From Mariannaea sp. PMI_226 (lineage: Eukaryota > Ascomycota > Sordariomycetes > Hypocreales > Nectriaceae), in NCBI GenBank assembly GCA_024336345.1, contig JANFOG010000008.1, positions 1,612,001 through 1,676,000 of the forward strand: 64,000 nt of DNA. Direction: 5' to 3'. A program made the position numbers and the translations under genes. Positions 34,098 through 46,451 of the stretch are shown here, in pieces (position 1 is the first letter of the stretch; every line of letters starts with the position of its first letter). Under the pieces are notes generated by a model that saw nothing but the letters and a program-made list of their open reading frames with translations, did not search any database and had not been told where the DNA came from.

Positions 34098-35159
34098 TTA
34101 TTGCTCAGCGGCCTCAGCGGGCTGCTCGGTAGCCTCAGCAGCCTCAGCGGCCTCGGCCACGCGGGCATCCTGAGCAGCCTGAGCCTGGGCGGCCTTAGCA
34201 CCGTAGTCCTGGCTCACGGGCTGGACAACAGCCTGCTCCTCCTTGGGCTCGATGATGGTGACGGCATCGGGGAGAGCCTTCTGGGGACCAGCCTTGCCCT
34301 CGGGGTCAGCACCACGCATGATCTTGACCTTGATACCGAGGACACCCTGGCGGAGGAGGACGTGACGGGTGGCAGTGTCGATGAAGTCCTTGGCGGGCTG
34401 ACCGGAGTGGATCATGAAGCCATCAGTGAACTTCATGGACTTGGCACGGGCAGCACGGAGCTTGCCGGAGACGACGACCTCGCAACCCTTGGCGCCGGAC
34501 TCCATGATGAAGCGGAGGACACCATAGCAGGCACGACGGACGGCAAGACCGTTGAGGAGCTTGTAGCGGAGGGACTCGCACTGAGCGACGGCAGAGAGAC
34601 CACGGTTCTGGACCTTGGCGGCATAGAGGGAGACAGAGTTCTCGGGGAACTTGAATCGCTTCTGGATGAGGGAGGTGAGCTCACGGATGCGGCGACCCTG
34701 CTCGCCGAGAACCTCCTGGGTGTGGGTGGCGCGGATGATGATGTCGGTAACGGTGGGGGTGACGCGGACCTCGACGCCGGAGTAACCCTCCTCAGCGAGC
34801 TCGCGCTGGAAGAACTCGTTGAGCTCGGCGTAGAAGACACCGTCAGCGACGAACTTTCTCCTCTTGGAGCTATTGAGAGAAAAAGACGAGTTAGCAAAAA
34901 AATTGATTATATTATGGAAGATATAGAATTTGTCTGCTCCGATGTACTGTTCATGAACAACCCATCCGGAGGGATGAAATCCCATTCTGTGTGCGAAGAC
35001 ATTCTGACGGAATGCGGGGTGTTCATGCCAGCAATCGAAGCGACAAATCGTGTATATCGAAATCGAAAGTCGAATTGGAACGGCGGGCGACGATATATGA
35101 ATGTGGGAGGCGAGAGGAAATGGATTTTTCACTCACATCTGAGCACCAGGGTGAGCCAT
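34098..35159 (-). CDS. rps3: 40S ribosomal protein S3 (uS3)
   Basis: uS3 sits at the mRNA entry channel of the 40S subunit. Exon 1 is 35137-35159 (MAHPGAQ plus two bases) and exon 2 is 34098-34869. Together they give 264 residues beginning [20 protein letters not shown]. The KH domain (about 20-95) contains [18 protein letters not shown], and the C-terminal uS3 domain contains [20 protein letters not shown]. The tail is Ala/Glu/Gln-rich, which is common in fungi. Codon use is strongly biased to C-ending codons, as expected for a highly expressed gene. The single intron is long for this window (267 nt) and has GTGAGT and ATAG ends. It is divergent to the myotubularin gene. Confidence 0.97.
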
Positions 35160-36104
35160 CTTGTATTATGGTTTGGTGGGCGGAACTTGTTGTCGTAGGC
35201 AGGAACGAAGTTCGAAGGGCTGGTTGCAGAGAAGATTCGCGATCCTAGGACTGGAGGTTGTTTAGCACTCACAAACCTGTCTCGCTTTTTTTTTTTGGTT
35301 GTGGGTTGAGCCCTAACATGTGGCGCACAGCGAGCGAGCAAGAGTTGGCGCCCCAGCAAAAGTCCAAAAGGAGCCTGGGGAGCGTGGCCCAACCTAAAGC
35401 TGGTAAAGTCCATATTTGGTTCCTGGAGGTACGTACTGCAGCAGGCATCCACCTCGGGCAGGCGCTTGGGGCAGGACTTCTGGGCAGTGGCCCCCTTGTG
35501 GAGGTATGTCGGTAAGCGGAAAAACAGTTGTTCATTTGTTCAACCATGACACGGTTTAACGTGGGGCGTTTCGGAAGGATGTGCCCAAGACCCATGCCTG
35601 ACGTCTTACGTCTCCCTGCCCCGCGCTGGAAGCAGGAGCAATCTAGCGTGGCTTGTGACGGACTGAGCTGAGCACATCTCAACCAAAACCGCTTGGCTTG
35701 TTGTTATACGTACAAACGAGGGAAGAAAGCCTCTTCTCTTACACTCAACCTTTTCCCCCACGGGTTTGCAGCAAGTCCAGAGTTTCATAAACGGATACTT
35801 TGCACAGTTTTCATTTTTCCCCTTCTTCCTGTCCGCTAGATATGTCTGATTCCGCTTCATAACCCCTGATATCACCAGGCTTGCGGTCTTTCTGCCTCCG
35901 TTCCTGGTCGTCATCGCCATCTCTTTGGTTTACGCTTCTAATTACATCGCATACCTCTTCAACAGCCTTTCTCACTCCCTCCCCCTACAAGTGGTACCGC
36001 CCATCGCACTACCATTAAGGGCTTGGGATAATTACATCAGTCGCTTTTGCACTACAGATTATTCAACCGTCTGATTCCAGCCTCACCGGAAGCTCCTTGC
36101 CGTC
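35160..36104. promoter_or_regulatory. Divergent promoter, rps3 / myotubularin
   Basis: This 945-bp interval separates the start codons of the two divergent genes. A CCCTAA element at 35311-35316 lies about 150 bp upstream of the rps3 start. Telobox-type CCCTAA sites are known near ribosomal-protein genes in fungi, but a single hexamer is weak evidence. A T tract lies at 35287-35296. Confidence 0.5.
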
Positions 36105-38544
36105 ATGGAAGCTCGAAAGGTATGCGCGAATCGGCTTGATGCCTTCCCGTCTAGCCCCCGACACTTCGGTTTTCGCGGATAGTACTAATCAGCCCGCATA
36201 GATTATTGAGAATGTCCAGGCTATCACCGCCGGCCAGACGACCCAGGGCACTCTGCGCCTGACCGACTTCCACCTTGTCTTCTGCGCTCCCGTCGCTCAA
36301 CCTGGTGCTTCCACGCCCTCGAAACCAGAACCTTCGCCCACTCCTGCTAAGGTTCGGGAACGATGGATTTCGTATCCTATGGTCTGCTATTGCACATTCC
36401 GCCCCGTTCCTCCAGGTTCGCGGCAAGCTCCCTCGATTCGTCTCCGATGTCGCGACTTCACCTTTGTCACCTTTAACTTCGCCGATTCCGACATTGCAAA
36501 GGAAGCTTTTGACTTCATCAAGGCACGAACCTGCAAGCTTGGAACTGTTGAGAAGCTATATGCATTCAGTCATAAGCCTTTAAGGAACGAAAGGGAGATG
36601 AACGGTTGGAACATTTATGACCCCAAGGCCGAGTTTCGTCGCCAGGGTATCAGTGAGAAGCTCTCGGACAAGGGTTGGAGGGTCACCCATATCAACAAAG
36701 ACTATACATTTTGCGACACTTATCCAGCCTTCCTCGTCGTCCCTTCTAAGATTTCGGATAACGTCTTGAAGTATGCGAGAGAATTTCGATCACGGAATCG
36801 TGTACCTGCTCTTTCATATATTCACCCAATCAACAACTGTACGATTACACGAAGTTCCCAACCTTTGGCAGGAATCACAAGAAAGACGAATGTTCAGGAC
36901 GAGAAGCTTGTGGCCGCATCTTTCTCTGCCCTAGGCCCTCCTGGCTCTGAAGACAGCACACCGCCGTCCAGCCAGGCGGATATATCAATAGGAAACTCAT
37001 TCTTGGAGCCAGAGCTTTCGGAGACGGAACGCTATGAAGATGAACTCATTTCCAGGTCTGCCGCAATCTATGACGAGAAAACTGGAAAGCGTCTAGTTTA
37101 TGGTGCGCAGCAAAGCAACCTCATTGTGGATGCCCGTCCGACCATCAATGCCATGGTGAACCAGGTTCAAGGGATGGGTTCTGAGAACATGGACAAATAC
37201 AAATTCGCACGGAAAATTTTCCTTAGTATTGAGAATATTCATGTCATGCGAAACTCCCTCGCTAGGGTAGTTGACGCGATCAAAGACGCTGATATCTCGC
37301 CTCTGGCCCCGAACAAGGAGCTCTTACATCAGAGTGGGTGGTTGCGACACATTCATGATGTTCTCGACGGCTCTGCTATCATTACAAGACAGGTAGGTAT
37401 CAACCATTCCCATGTCCTCATCCATTGCTCCGACGGTTGGGATCGCACAAGTCAGCTCAGTGCCTTGGCTCAGATCATGCTCGATCCCTACTACCGCACT
37501 ATGGAAGGCTTCATGGTGTTGGTGGAAAAGGATTGGTTATCCTTTGGACATATGTTTAGGTTGCGTTCGGGACATTTGAGCCATGAGGACTGGTTCACTG
37601 TCCAAAAGGACGCCCTGGCTGGCTCCAAGATTCAGCCTGGTGAAAATGATGGACGAGCTGATGCCTTTCAAAACGTCCTAAGCGGAGCAAAACGATTCTT
37701 TGATAGAAATATAAATCAGAGCAAGGAAGATGAGATGGATACTGCCAGTGAAACGACGTCTGGCAAGGTCGTTGACGAAGAAGCCACGAGCCCTAAGATG
37801 GTCAGCCCTGTCTTCCATCAATTCCTCGACTGCACGTACCAGCTCCAACGCCAGAACCCAACCCGTTTCGAATTCAACGAGCGGTTCCTGCGCCGCCTTC
37901 TATATCACTTATACTCTTGCCAATATGGCACTTTCTTGTATAATTGCGAGAAGCAGAGACAAGATGCTCGAGTCGCTGAGCGAACCTCTTCCGTCTGGGA
38001 CTATTTCCTCTGCCGAAAGTCTGAGTTCTCGAATCCCGATTACGATCCTACGATAGATGATCTTATCAAAGGTCGCGAAAGAATTATCCTGCCTCAATTG
38101 AAGGAGATTCGGTGGTGGCATCAGGTGTTTGGGAGAACCGAGGATGAGATGAATGGAGCATTGAATGCGGCCGCGGCGGCCGAACATGACCGGCAAGCTG
38201 CCATCTCAAGTTTCCAGTACCCTAGCGTAGCACATGCTGAGCAAACTCCTAGGACGTCGACCTCAAGCTCGAAGGATCCTTCACCTGGAGGCAATCATTC
38301 AGTCCTAACTGCTGTCGAAACAGCCCATCAGACTCTAACCCCCGATACGCGACACGCTGTTCTTCGACGTAGCGCGTCTACCGAAGGTACCAATGCGTTC
38401 GCCGCGATTCGAGATGGAATTGCCGGTCTGAATATTGGCAAGACCGTGTTGTCATCCTTTAGCCAGGGTGAAACATCATCGTCTGGACCCAGCCCTGCTC
38501 CCACTCGCACTCGTAGCAATCAAGAGCTGCAAGAGATGACATAG
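36105..38544 (+). CDS. ymr1: Myotubularin-family PI3P phosphatase (Ymr1 type)
   Basis: Myotubularins remove the 3-phosphate from PI3P and PI(3,5)P2 on endosomes and the vacuole. Exon 1 (36105-36119, MEARK) joins exon 2 (36202-38544) across an 82-nt intron, giving 785 residues to the first stop. The N-terminus is a PH-GRAM domain (QGTLRLTDFHLVF). The active site HCSDGWDRTSQ has catalytic Cys414 and Arg420, the intact CX5R myotubularin signature, so this is a predicted active enzyme. The conserved block GWNIYDPKAEFRRQGI and the later FLDCTYQLQRQNPTRFEFNE are also family hallmarks. The last 150 residues are Ser/Thr/Pro-rich. The frame continues after the TAG (see next entry), so the C-terminus may be incomplete as annotated. 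Confidence 0.93.
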
Positions 38545-39027
38545 AGGGTCATGTTCCCATACCCAGGTGACGGTCCATATTTGATTTATGAGACCCAAGA
38601 GACGGTTCGGTACACCTGTGCTCGGCTACCTGTGCCAGCCGTACGACCTGTCGCGGATGGTGAAGACTTGGCAAGCTCGAGCTCTGACCGGGACTTTTCC
38701 AGCTTTTGTAGCGTACCTAGTGATTTGAGCGACGAATGGGAGTGTATTCAGCAGCGAGAAAACGAGGCTCTTGACGGCGGTGAGGATGACGATGATAGTG
38801 ATGACTCGAAACGGTGGTACCCTTTTCAGCCCACTCAGCCACGGCAATGCCACTTGTCACCACAGTCATTCACTTCATTCAACGAATTCGAGGCAGAGCC
38901 ACGACCAGAGATAGAGACAAAACCCGACCCTGAGATCAATACTGATTGTGTACCCATCAGGGCGACCACGGAGCAGGCGGTTTTGAGGGAGAGAAAGAGA
39001 CGTAGTTCAGCCAAGACCACGATCTGA
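38545..39027 (+). CDS. In-frame continuation downstream of the myotubularin stop
   Basis: Directly after the TAG at 38542-38544 the same frame stays open for 160 codons to a TGA at 39025-39027, with an ATG as its third codon (38551). The sequence is Pro/Ser/acidic (SVPSDLSDEWECIQ, then a DDDDSDD stretch) and ends in a basic cluster ERKRRSSAK. It could be the real C-terminus if a small in-frame intron (38513-38566, 54 nt, or 38468-38566, 99 nt, both ending CCCAG) removes the TAG. It could also be a readthrough extension, or a separate small protein. No recognisable domain. I cannot choose from sequence alone. Confidence 0.4.
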   Translation, partial: RVMFPYPGDGPYLIYETQETVRYTCARLPVPAVRPVADGEDLASSSSDRDFSSFCSVPSDLSDEWECIQQRENEALDGGEDDDDSDDSKRWYPFQPTQPRQCHLSPQSFTSFNEFEAEPRPEIETKPDPEINTDCVPIRATTEQAVLRERKRRSSAKTTI

Positions 39028-39673
39028 GCGCTTGGTCTTTGTTCAGCATCATTCAACCTGGAGACTGAGGCGTTTTTGCTCAGAGCCCTTTTTACCTTGC
39101 CTTTTTTTTTCTGCATTGCATTGATTGGCGGCATTTTTTTTATCGAGGATTTCATGATATAGATAGAAGATGAGAGAGACTGAGAGCGAGGGAGAGGGTA
39201 GAAGCGTCTGAAAAGTTCAAGCTCTGACAGCGATCACGTCAAAGATCCAGAATAACTATAAAAACCCTTAAATGACTACTTCTAGCGGCGAGTGAATGGC
39301 CATACCTATGAAGAAGTTCCCTGAAAATGAAGACATCACAGCATCAAACCCCGATGCGTCCATCTCGGTCCCCATGGTGTCTTTATCTTTGATGTTTTTC
39401 TTTTTTCCCTTTTTTTTTCATCTATCTCGTAAAGTCATCCCGGGCCTGGACACGTCTTCTACATACGTTGAGTCTGAATCTAATGCCTCCCAGACCTTGT
39501 CGAGACATGCTCACATACATGGACCTAAACAGTCCTCATATTCCACTCCCTCCCTAACGGCCTTTCTCCTTGCTTCGCTTTCGTATCTGCGACGCGATGT
39601 CTTTCTTTTTGAAAAAAAAAAAATTGGCTTCCTTTTTCTACTCTCTCGCCTTTCTATTCTCTATTGATGTCAT
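39028..39673. other. Intergenic, convergent 3' ends
   Basis: About 650 bases lie between the myotubularin region and the 3' end of the PheRS beta gene. T/A-rich tracts occur at 39399-39418 and 39609-39624. No gene seen. Confidence 0.6.
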
Positions 39674-41680
39674 CTACAGGAAGACTTCGAGGTTGATCTC
39701 CAAAGTACTGACGGGGTACCTGCTAGGTTGTTAGCTTCATGTTACGCTAAGTGAAATATGAAGAGAAACAGGGGAGGAATTTTTTTTCCCTCAGGGTTAA
39801 GTGTTTGCATGACTTACTTCAGATCGAACTTCTCCAGTACGGTAGGGTGCAAAACACCGAACTCGCCAATGCGATGCTCCTTGCCACCTACACGAAGCCA
39901 AACGGAGGCAGCGTGGCCAGGCAGGAAGGTATCGTGGTTGAACTCCTCAATCCAGTAACCATCGGGCTTCTTGGGGTCATCCTCGGTCAGGAAGTTGGTG
40001 CGGAGCATGAGCAGGACCCGGTCGAGCAGGCCGTGAACAACCTCGAAACCGCTTGAGCGACCGTACCAGGCGGCCGAGAAGTGGCGCTCGTTGCGAGCCT
40101 TGCGCTCGGTAGACTCGTCCTTGAAGACAACGTCGGAGGCCTCGAAGATCTTCATGGGGACGCTGTGGCCCTTGTTCTCACGGATGGTCTTGAGGAGACC
40201 GGGGAGAAGGGTAGACCGTACGACCTGGTACTCGGCAGTCTTGGGGTTGGCGAGACGAACGACAGTGTTGCCGTCATCTTTGCGGTTGAGCCAAGCAAAG
40301 TTTTCGTCGTGGCTGCACAAGCTCAGGGGGAGGACCTCACTCCAGCCAGCCATGGCGGCCTCAATTCGGATGATGTCTGTAAGCTTGTTGATGGGGAGAG
40401 GAGCACCAACGGTAGCACTGCGGTTAGGAGCAGTACGGGGGAGATTGTTGTAGCCGTAGCACACGGCCAGATCCTCCATGATGTCACACTGGTGGAGGAC
40501 ATCGGGACGGGTGGGGGGAATGGAAACCTCGAGGATGTTGGAGTCCTTGTCGGACTGCTTGCAGGTGTAGGCCATCTTGGAGAGCAGCTTGCAGAGGTTG
40601 TCGGTGGACTCGTTAAGGCCAGTGCAGCTGTTGAGGTAGTCGATCTCGGCGGGGAAGAGACGGGGCTTGAGGCTGGGGGTGACACGGGTGAGGTTGTTGT
40701 GTTCCGAGACGATCTGGACAGGCTCGACGGTGAAGGGCTCGGCGCAGTACGTGGAGAACATGGTGACCATCATGTCGGTGACGATCTCAAGCTTGGTAAG
40801 GTCGGTTGCGGTGATCTCAATGAAGACGTTGGTGGTGTTGAGAGTGATCTTGGAGTGGTCACCGTTGATGATGGGAGGGAGAGATCCGACCACTTTGTTG
40901 CTATCAAAGATGACAGGATAGACGGGAGCGTCACGAATGATGTGAAGGTAGCGACCCAAGTGCTTGTCAGTCTCGTAGAAGGTCATCAACTCCTCAGCAT
41001 TCATCTCCTTGGTCTGGTTCAGGGGGATGAACTTGATGTCCTTGGGAGGGAGAGCCTCGTAGGTGAAGGGACCCTGCACGGTGTCGTAGTCATGGGTTCC
41101 GATGGAAACTAGAGTTCGGTTTCGGGCCAAGTTCTGGTGAAGCTTGTCTTGTAGGGCAATGAAGGACTCATATCGGTCCTGGGTGAACTTGATGTTGCGT
41201 AGGATGGCGCCAGCGACGTAGGGGCGGACCTTTTCGACATCGGGGTGGACGGTGATGGTCTCTAGCTTGCCGCCGGCGGGCTCAACAAGTCGGAAGTTGG
41301 GGGCAGGCGTGCGGCCGAGGAAGATATTTAGGTTGAGAGCAATACCCTCGAAGCAGAGCATATCATAGCGGTTGGCGGGGATCTCAATCTTGAGTTGGGG
41401 GGGTTCTTGAACGCCATTGACGATAGGTCGCTCGTCGTTTTCCGTGTCCTCGTCAAGCTCGATACCGAATTCGAAGCAGAGGTCCTCAAACTCCTCGGTC
41501 GTGAATCTATTTTTTTTTTCAAAACCAAATCAGGATTGGTACAACAAGCTGTCCTTCGGGGTGAAAGGGGTGGTGGAAGGGGTAAGGGGGAGGGGCGGTT
41601 GGCATGGAGGGGTATCATGATACATACTTTTGACCGAGGGCCTCGTAGAGCTTGTACTTGTCGACGGCGATGGTAGGCAT
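39674..41680 (-). CDS. frs1: Phenylalanyl-tRNA synthetase beta subunit, cytosolic
   Basis: This subunit joins the alpha chain in an alpha2beta2 enzyme that charges tRNA-Phe. Exons 41628-41680, 39818-41506 and 39674-39719 give 595 residues. The N-terminus MPTIAVDKYKLYEALGQKF is rebuilt across the first intron (121 nt). B3/B4 editing-region motifs and the B5 block follow (VSIPPTRPDVLHQCDIMEDLAVCYGYNNLP). The C-terminal catalytic-like domain contains RSTLLPGLLKTIRENK and GEFGVLHPTVLEKFDLK. The last intron (98 nt, GTAAGT, GCTAAC) is needed to reach the conserved end YPVSTLEINLEVFL. Codon bias is strong. The predicted length fits the cytosolic eukaryotic beta chain. Confidence 0.95.
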
Positions 41681-44028
41681 GGTGAAGCCGGTGGATTCAG
41701 CAGCAGTAGCCTCTATCCGAGTGAATTAAGAATGTAAGAAGCTCTCCCGAACGGGGGGGGGTTGGGACCTGAGCGCGGGACGTTTTGGACGTTGGACCAA
41801 GCAAGAGAACGTATGCTGAGTCACAGGAAATTTTGGGGGCTTTGCGATTGGGAAGCATGGAGTTTCGCGGGAGTGTGTAGCGATAAAGCGCAACTTTGGG
41901 ATTGGCGGCTGCCCCCTCCCAACGACCAGGTACCCCGCTAGCGGTGCTGCAGAGAAACGAAGTTGGGTTGGCGGGGTCAAATGGACGTCTGCTCGGATCA
42001 TCAATGCTCCCCACGCCGATGACGGCCTTGCTGCTTGGTTATATTCTGACCTCTTTTTTTTTTCTTTTTTTTTTTTCAGTTTGGTGGCTGATGGAGGGGT
42101 AACGGCGCCAAACAGTTGACTAAGTGCACTGATTCAGTCGTTGATTGATCACTGGCTCTTCCATGGATAGCTGTTGAAGCAGTAAATCCATGTCTACAGC
42201 ACGTCAAGCTGCAACAGCAGGTGCTACTTATACAGGCATATTGATATGGATGACATGAAAGTAGAGGGACTGCTTGCTTTATCAGTGATGCACCAAGGGT
42301 GACTTGACACTATGACGTTGTTCACTCAAGAACACTCTTTCGCCCATGCAATCGGCTGCGAATGATGTTTGGATGTATCCTCTAATAATCACAAGGGGCC
42401 TGAGAAGGGAGCGGACGATGCTACAAAGTCCTTACTGTTTAGAGCGTTTCTTCAATTGCCTTCTCCTGATTAATTACTGTCCGTGCGTGCTTGTGGCCAA
42501 GGAGACAAGGTCTAGATGGACTAGCTGGCAAAATGAACCAAGCGATCGATCCTTCAGTGTATCTGGAAGAACTTGATCCCCCATAGATGTACAATGTGAT
42601 CCATTGTGCTCTCTGTCTCTATCCCAATTCTAAAATTATCCCCTTTTATTGAGGATTATAGATAGGGTCAGCCTTTCTTTCTCTCGGATGCTATTTATAC
42701 CTTATGCATCTTGCGTTTGTTGCGCGCTTATCAGAAGAAGCATCCCGCATTCGATTGGATATTGGATCCCACCACCAACGAATTACTTGACCTACTTGAC
42801 CTACTTAGTACACACTGCAACTGCATTACAAACCTCGCCCATTGGGAGCTTGGAAGAATTAACCACCAACCTGCCTACATCATCGTATCCTAGAGGAGGG
42901 GCCAACCGGTATACCATACTCGGTACTAGGCAGTACCTAAAACGTTCCACGGCCTTGCCTTGCCCTGCACTGCTTTGCCTTTTTATTGCCTTCCGTTTAC
43001 CTTACCGTAGCTTACCTTAGCAACCGCACCCAAGGTAAGGTAGGCAGACGAAGCTACCTACTGCCAAGGCAGGGAGGTACTTCACCCAAGTACGCAGGTT
43101 ACAAGGTACAGAGGGAAAATCTCATTTACTGGGGGGGTTGTGTTTCAGGCCCAATCAGGTCGAGAGCCACAGCAACCCCTCTCCACTCCAGCCACATCAA
43201 CCCAAGCACAAGCACCAAGAACCTTGGTTACTGCTTCCCCCAGCTCATTCCCCCCTCCCTCCCCCCTCCCCGCTTCCCCTGCCCCTAGCTGCGTTGTTTC
43301 TTCCTAGGTAATTAAGGTACCTACGGTACTACACTGCCCTGTGCACTCCCAGCTCCCTGAGGCCTGTTCGCAGTTGGCCTCAAGCACTGTAACGTGGAAC
43401 AGCTCGCCCCTGGGTACAGGGCCCACAGGCACACAAAACACCTCCACTACTTCCTAGACGTCCTAGTTCCAGGTAATAGGTACCTAACGGCCGTAGCTTA
43501 GGCACTGGTGCTCCAGCGGCAGCAGCAGCAGTAGCAGCAGCAGCAACTGGGTGAACTGAGTGAACTGAACTGAACTGAACTGGACTGACTGACTGGAAGG
43601 ATACCTTGGCCTACCTTGGCCTGCTGGAGAGCCTCCTCACCATCATCTCCCTCCTCCCTCTCGCAGCCAACTCAGAACATCTCTTTTTTCTACCCTCCCT
43701 CATTTCATTTTCCCAGATCCCAGGCCAAGGCAACGCCCTTCCGCATCTTCAACCGCCATCGCCGTCTCGGCCAAACATAGCTCTCTCCGATTCCCCCCCT
43801 TCGCTGGTCAGTCGCTGCCCAAGATCGCGCTGACCTGCTCGTTTTGTCCCCCGTCCGCCTTGCCAAAAATCGTGTGTTGGGACTCCGCGCAAATCATTGC
43901 ATCACCCACCCGCCACGCGATCCACCCCCCCTTCTCCCGTCCATCGTCCTCATCCCTCCCGACTACATCGCCCCGAAACTATCTTTCGACTGTCCCGCGA
44001 TCCTGCCGTCCTGCACACTCTGCACGCC
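41681..44028. other. 2.3-kb divergent intergenic region
   Basis: This region separates the PheRS beta start (minus) from the PP2A scaffold start (plus). Parts at 42900-43500 are dense in TACCT/AGGTA words and GGTACC palindromes (43317, 43479). CAG and ACTGA repeats occur at 43514-43596. The last 400 bases are C-rich leader DNA. No gene found. Confidence 0.55.
43514..43596 (+). repeat. CAG and ACTGA microsatellites
   Basis: A run of GCAGCAGCAG units broken by one TAG is followed directly by tandem AACTG/GACTG pentanucleotides. Both are non-coding here, about 430 bp upstream of the PP2A scaffold gene. Confidence 0.85.
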
Positions 44029-46451
44029 ATGGCTGACGCGCCCAACTCCAGCGATGAGCTGTATCCCATCGCCGTACTCATTGACGAGCTAAAGGTATGG
44101 CGGTGACGCCACGGCTTGCCCATTGCCCAAGAGTTGCTCTGCCTCTCGACAATCCTGCAGCTATTCTACTCTCTCTCCCGAATCGAACCTTTTGCTGACT
44201 TTCCCTCTCCCTCCTCCAGCACGACGATGTTTTGCTCCGTCTCAACGCCATCCACCGCCTCTCTACCATTGCCCTCGCCCTCGGCGCCGAGCGAACTCGA
44301 GAGGAGCTTATCCCCTTCCTCGACGGTCAGTCACAAACAACCCTTTCGCTCACGATCATACCCTTCCTTCGCCCAAATTTATGACAGCGCAGTTCCTAAC
44401 CATAGTCTTATCTCTGTAGAGTCTGTGGAGGATGAAGATGAAGTTCTCGTTGCTCTAAGTGAGGAGCTCGGCGGCTTCGTCGAATACGTCGGTGGTGCCC
44501 AGTGGGGTCACGTCCTTCTATCTCCCCTCGAGAACCTCGCCGCCATCGAGGAGCCCGTTGTGCGAGACAAGGTAAATTTTTTGCGCCTCCGCCATTCTAT
44601 TTCTTATCTCTAAATTATATGCATTACCTATAGGCCGTCGAGTCTCTCAACAAGATCTGCGAAGAGCTATCATCGCAACAAGTCGAGGAATATTTTATCC
44701 CCCTCACTATTCGCCTATCCAAGGCCGATTGGTTCACATCCAAGGTCTCGGGATGTGGGCTCTTCACAACTCCATACAAGAAGGTTTCGCCCCCTATTCA
44801 AGAGCAGCTACGACAACAGTTTGGTATGCTCGTCCACGATGAGACCCCCATGGTCCGCCGTCAGGCCGCCACCAACCTGGCCAAGTTTGTCAAGGAGATG
44901 CCCGCCGCTATCGTTGTTGACGAAATGATACCCCTCTTCCAACATCTCGCCCAAGACGACCAGGACAGTGTTCGATTATTGACTGTCGAGATTCTCATCT
45001 CCATCGCCGAAGCCGTTCCCAAGGAGCAACAATCCAGCCACGGCGTCCTTCTCACGTCGCTGCGCAACTTGATAGAGGATAAGAGCTGGAGAGTTCGATA
45101 TATGATTGCCGACAGATTCGAAAAGGTTCGTCGACAGACTTCCCGCTCTATGTTCGTATAAGTCACCCATGCTAACAATATCTCCCATCCAGATCGCCAA
45201 GGCTGTCGATGAGGAGGTTGTGTCCCGAGACCTTGTCCCCGCATTCGTCAAACTTCTCAAGGACAACGAAGCGGAAGTCCGAACTGCCATTGCCGGCCAG
45301 ATCCCAGGATTCTGCGCCCTTGTTGATCGCAATGTCCTCCTCAATGACATCATGAGCAGCATTGAGGATCTCGTGTCGGATACCTCCCAGCACGTACGAG
45401 CTGCCCTGGGAACCCAGATTAGCGGCTTGGCACCTATCCTTGGAAAGCAGGAGTATGTTTACAATCACTTATGATATATATATTGCGTGTCTTGCTTACA
45501 CTACTTTCAGAACTATTGACCACCTACTTCCCATGTTCCTCCAGATGCTCAAGGATGAGTTCCCTGAAGTTAGACTTCACATCATCTCAAAACTTGAGCT
45601 CGTCAACCAGGGTAAGCTTGCTTGAATCCCATTTGCTTTCCACCCTGTTTCAAGCTAACTAGTGTCTCAGTCATCGGCATCGATCTTCTCTCCCAGTCTC
45701 TACTCCCTGCCATTGTGCAGCTCGCAGAGGACAAGCAGTGGCGAGTGCGCCTGGCTATTATCGAATACATCCCCCTTCTTGCCAGTCAACTGGGCGTCAA
45801 ATTTTTCGATGAGAAGTTGAGCAACTTGTGCATGGGTTGGCTAGGAGATACCGTCTTCTCCATCCGTGAGGCGGCTACTCACAACCTCAAGAAGCTAACA
45901 GAAGTGTTTGGTGTGGAATGGGCCAGCGAGGCGATTATTCCTAAGGTCATGGCTATGGGCAACCACCCCAACTACCTCTACAGAATGACGACCTGTTTTG
46001 CTATCTCGGTAAGAGTCATTTCCATGCATTCCTCTAATATCAGGCGAAGTGCTGTCGCTAACGCGGATCCGTTTTTTTTTTTCCTTTTTACTAGACTTTG
46101 GCAACAGTGGTGAGCATGGACGTGATTGCAAAGTCAATCCTCCCAATGCTAGACAAGCTTGTGGGTGACGACATTCCCAACATCCGATTCAACGTTGCCA
46201 AGACATACGCTGTCCTCATTGATGCTCTCCGACGTCTACCCAACGAGGGAACACTGCACGATCTAGAGAAGCAAAACGCCGAGATTGTGCCATCACCGCG
46301 GGGTATGGAGCTGATTCAGCAGAGGGTTGTGCCGAATCTCGGCAAGCTGCAGAAGGACGATGATGTGGATGTGCGATTCTTTGCGACGACAGCGGCAGCA
46401 GCCGTGACAGGACCTATTGCCGGCGGAGAGCCTATGAATACATCACCATAG
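44029..46451 (+). CDS. tpd3: PP2A 65-kDa regulatory subunit A (HEAT-repeat scaffold)
   Basis: This is the scaffold that joins the PP2A catalytic C subunit to B subunits. Eight exons: 44029-44094, 44220-44325, 44420-44571, 44634-45125, 45193-45452, 45511-45611, 45671-46008 and 46095-46451, giving 623 residues. HEAT repeats cover nearly all of it. Characteristic pieces are [20 protein letters not shown] at the start, [40 protein letters not shown] across exons 4/5, and [20 protein letters not shown] in exon 7. The segment around residues 160-200 ([17 protein letters not shown]) matches the PR65 loop after the third or fourth repeat. A short acidic/Pro/Asn tail ends the chain. Introns are 58-125 nt and all junctions keep the frame. 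Confidence 0.95.

Noticed and set aside
34098..35132. 344-codon minus-strand frame reading through the rps3 intron
   Set aside because: The 5' third is intron sequence that happens to lack stops. The conserved start MAHPGAQISKRRKF requires splicing.
34101..35198. 365-codon open frame on the + strand, antisense to rps3
   Set aside because: It is the mirror of a highly expressed gene whose C-ending codon bias removes stops from the opposite strand. The peptide is Leu/Gly/Asp-rich nonsense and the rps3 match on the other strand is certain.
40081..41112. 343-codon open frame antisense to the PheRS beta gene
   Set aside because: Same codon-bias shadow effect. It has Val/Gly/Asp-rich composition without a domain, and the minus-strand synthetase accounts for the DNA.
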